Assembly: GCA_036521995.1 (NCBI GenBank)
Contig: DATDGR010000323.1
Coordinates: 1-32,836, forward strand
From: Gp13-AA77 sp036521995
Lineage (GTDB): Bacteria > Acidobacteriota > Terriglobia > UBA7540
Direction: 5' to 3'
Length of the DNA stretch: 32,836 bases
Positions within the stretch are counted from its first letter, which is position 1, and each line of letters starts with the position of its first letter. The notes beneath the pieces were generated by a model. That model made no database searches. It worked only from the letters and a program-made list of their open reading frames with translations, and was not told the origin of the DNA. This document shows, one piece after another, positions 31,445-32,836 of this stretch. Both the position numbers and the translations under genes were made by a program.

Positions 31445-32266
31445 TTGTCCCCCAGCGAGTGCCCGACCGCCAGCGGCAGCAGCCGGGCTTGGCTCATCGG
31501 CCCGAGAGTGGCAGCCACCGAACTTGCCGCCGATAAGGATCCGCCCGCCCCAGCCGCACCGTCTTCCTTATCTATATCCTTCCCTTGACATCCCGATCTG
31601 TCAACCCAGCCTAGGCGCGGCAGTGCAAATTTATCTCTAATAGAATCATAAAGCTACTACTCGTCTTTGGCTAACCTATTTATTTTCAGATAGTTGATCG
31701 CGTTCCTGGGGTGCGGTCCTGACGGCCCAGGGCGGCTACACCTTCCCGGCTCATTGACCGGTGAGTACTCGCAGGCTCCAGGCCTTTTGTTTTGTGATAG
31801 ATTCCAGCTTTGTTCCCAAAGCCGTCGGCCCGGCTTCGTTCCAAGACCCCCTCCTTATCTACAACCCTCCAGCGGGGCACCTGGTCAGGCTCGCTATCAA
31901 TCCGTCGAGCTGGGCGTGCCGTGGCAAGCTAAATTTACCGGACAATCATCATCGCATGAGTTTAGCTGAAGTCAAGTCCGCAGTCGGGCTGGGATCACCA
32001 GAGCGGTTTGTCAGCGAGCGAGTGAGGCTTGAAGAGCTTGTCCTCAACCGAGCAAAGACGCCGGGCCGGGGCCGGGCGGCGCAGACATCGCCTTCTGACG
32101 TCTGCTCCCCTGGCGCATCCCTGCGACTCTTTCGGATGTGATTAGGCGAGTGACTCGAATCGCAGACATGCTCAGAGGCGCACCTCTGCGCCACCCGGGG
32201 TTCGCCTTGACCGAACACGAAGCGTCGGGCGGCACCTTGCCACGCCCGTGCGCTTGGCGGAATAAT
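31445..32266. other. Spacer between the sugar-acid operon and the helicase
   Basis: About 820 bases without a convincing gene. The left part must carry the promoter of the minus-strand dehydratase. A copy of the 71-bp repeat lies at 31750-31821. A short hairpin GCAGAC/GTCTGC lies at 32081-32105. A 60-codon plus frame from 31956 resembles no known protein and is not called. Confidence 0.45.
31750..31821 (-). repeat. 71-bp dispersed repeat, spacer copy (inverted)
   Basis: Read on the minus strand it starts TTTGGGAACAAAGCTGGAAT and ends CACCGGTCAATGAG, matching the copy at 17903-17973 without gaps and about 13 differences. This copy is in a spacer, so the repeat is probably not protein-coding in origin even though the other copy is in a reading frame. 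Confidence 0.75.
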
Positions 32267-32836
32267 GTGGGTGTGGGTTCCATCCTAGAGTTAAATCCTG
32301 AACAGCGCGCGGCGGTCGAGCACGGCGAAGGACCGTTGCTGATCATCGCCGGGCCCGGCAGCGGCAAGACTCGGGTGATCACGGAGCGGATTGTTCACCT
32401 GCTGGGAGGCCCCGAGACATCGGCCGGCGAGATCGCGATCGGGGGCCACCCCACGGCCGGCTTTGACTCCCGCGCTCGCCCTGAGAACATTCTGGCCCTG
32501 ACCTATACCGAAAAGGCTGCCGGGGAGATGCAGTGGCGGATCAAGAAGGCGGTTCCGGGCCTCGACGCGTCTCCGACCATCTCGACCTTCCACGCCTTTT
32601 GCTACAAGGTCCTGGCCGAACGCAGCTTTGACCAGCAACTGCTCGATAACATCGACCTCTGGATCTTTCTGCGCCGTCGCCTGCGCGCGCTCGCCCTGGA
32701 GCGCTACCGCAAGCTGGCGGAGCCCGGCGCATTTCTGCACGATTTGAACGAGTTCTTTTCGCGCTGCCAGGACGAGCTGGTGGAGCCCGATGACTTTGCG
32801 GCCTACGTCGCCAGCTTGCGAACTGGGCTTGGAGCT
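32267..32836 (+). CDS. UvrD/Rep-type ATP-dependent DNA helicase, N-terminal part
   Basis: The first 190 codons of a superfamily 1A helicase run off the right edge. The Q motif is LNPEQRAAV (Gln13), Walker A is AGPGSGKT (28-35), motif Ia is LALTYTEKAAGEM, and motif Ib is STFHAFCYKVL. An insertion of about 25 residues (45-72) lies between the Walker helix and motif Ia compared with PcrA/UvrD. Such enzymes unwind DNA in repair and recombination; with the tail missing, a nuclease-fused AddA-like member cannot be excluded. I chose GTG 32267 because GGCGGA lies 5 bases upstream; GTG 32273 and an in-frame ATG at 32168 are alternatives. Confidence 0.88.
   Translation, partial: MGVGSILELNPEQRAAVEHGEGPLLIIAGPGSGKTRVITERIVHLLGGPETSAGEIAIGGHPTAGFDSRARPENILALTYTEKAAGEMQWRIKKAVPGLDASPTISTFHAFCYKVLAERSFDQQLLDNIDLWIFLRRRLRALALERYRKLAEPGAFLHDLNEFFSRCQDELVEPDDFAAYVASLRTGLGA

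Noticed and set aside
30290..31588. Plus-strand 432-codon frame opposite the dehydratase gene
   Set aside because: The minus strand encodes an enolase-superfamily enzyme with all metal ligands; the plus frame is a GC shadow.
31686..31880. Minus-strand 64-codon frame with GNKAGIYHKTKG
   Set aside because: The similarity to the PPC protein N-terminus is fully explained by the shared 71-bp DNA repeat; nothing else in the frame looks like a protein.

Overview
The window looks like a chromosomal segment of an Acidobacteriota bacterium, probably of the Solibacter/Bryobacter type. This is inference, not proof. The DNA is GC-rich. It carries an exported DUF1501 / DUF1549-DUF1553 / WD40-cytochrome / PPC gene set, known mainly from Acidobacteriota and Planctomycetes. 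The XRE regulator and the small 80-residue protein are of kinds common in Acidobacteriota. The spacers hold several dispersed repeat families, including one copy of a TGTCATTCTGAG..ATGACA hairpin repeat of a kind I associate with environmental Acidobacteriota genomes.

Layout. 1-141: tail of a transposase gene and probable insertion-sequence end. 217-687 (-): XRE regulator, then about 1.3 kb without a clear gene but with a repeat element. 1971-4616 (+): promoter, tiny coupled ORF, polysaccharide export protein and chain-length determinant. 4671-9168 (-): aldo/keto reductase and a SWIM-domain SNF2 helicase. 9615-10367 (-): SDR oxidoreductase. 10494-21378 (+): six-gene run of exported proteins (Tat-exported beta-propeller, Tat-exported DUF1501, DUF1549/DUF1553 cytochrome-like protein, cytochrome-WD40 protein, PPC-domain protein, HEAT-repeat protein). 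21891-24176: small unknown protein, TMEM175-type channel and MoxR ATPase. 24260-24334: tRNA-Val(CAC). 24647-27391 (+): alpha-glucan phosphorylase with an N-terminal GAF domain. 27447-31444 (-): sugar-acid and galactoside operon (Tat-targeted enolase-superfamily dehydratase, ACS-type MFS transporter, GH27 alpha-galactosidase). 32267 to the edge (+): start of a UvrD/Rep-type helicase.

How genes may work together. The 10.5-21.4 kb run probably makes one periplasmic or envelope-associated module; two members carry CxxCH motifs and two carry Tat signals, suggesting redox chemistry or substrate handling outside the cytoplasm, but the substrate is unknown. The 27.4-31.4 kb genes fit use of alpha-galactosides and sugar acids, with dehydratase and transporter genes only 2 bases apart.

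The most notable observations are: (1) a 76-bp palindromic element flanked by an 8-bp direct repeat that sits in frame inside the N-terminal coding region of the cytochrome-WD40 gene, whose removal in silico restores a short conventional signal peptide; (2) a three-box repeat element present in two inverted copies with identical 52/40-bp box spacing, with further boxes as direct repeats around another palindromic element; (3) a 71-bp repeat shared by the N-terminal coding region of the PPC gene and the spacer before the helicase; and (4) the GAF-phosphorylase fusion. I saw no CRISPR array, phage, retron, or known defence system.
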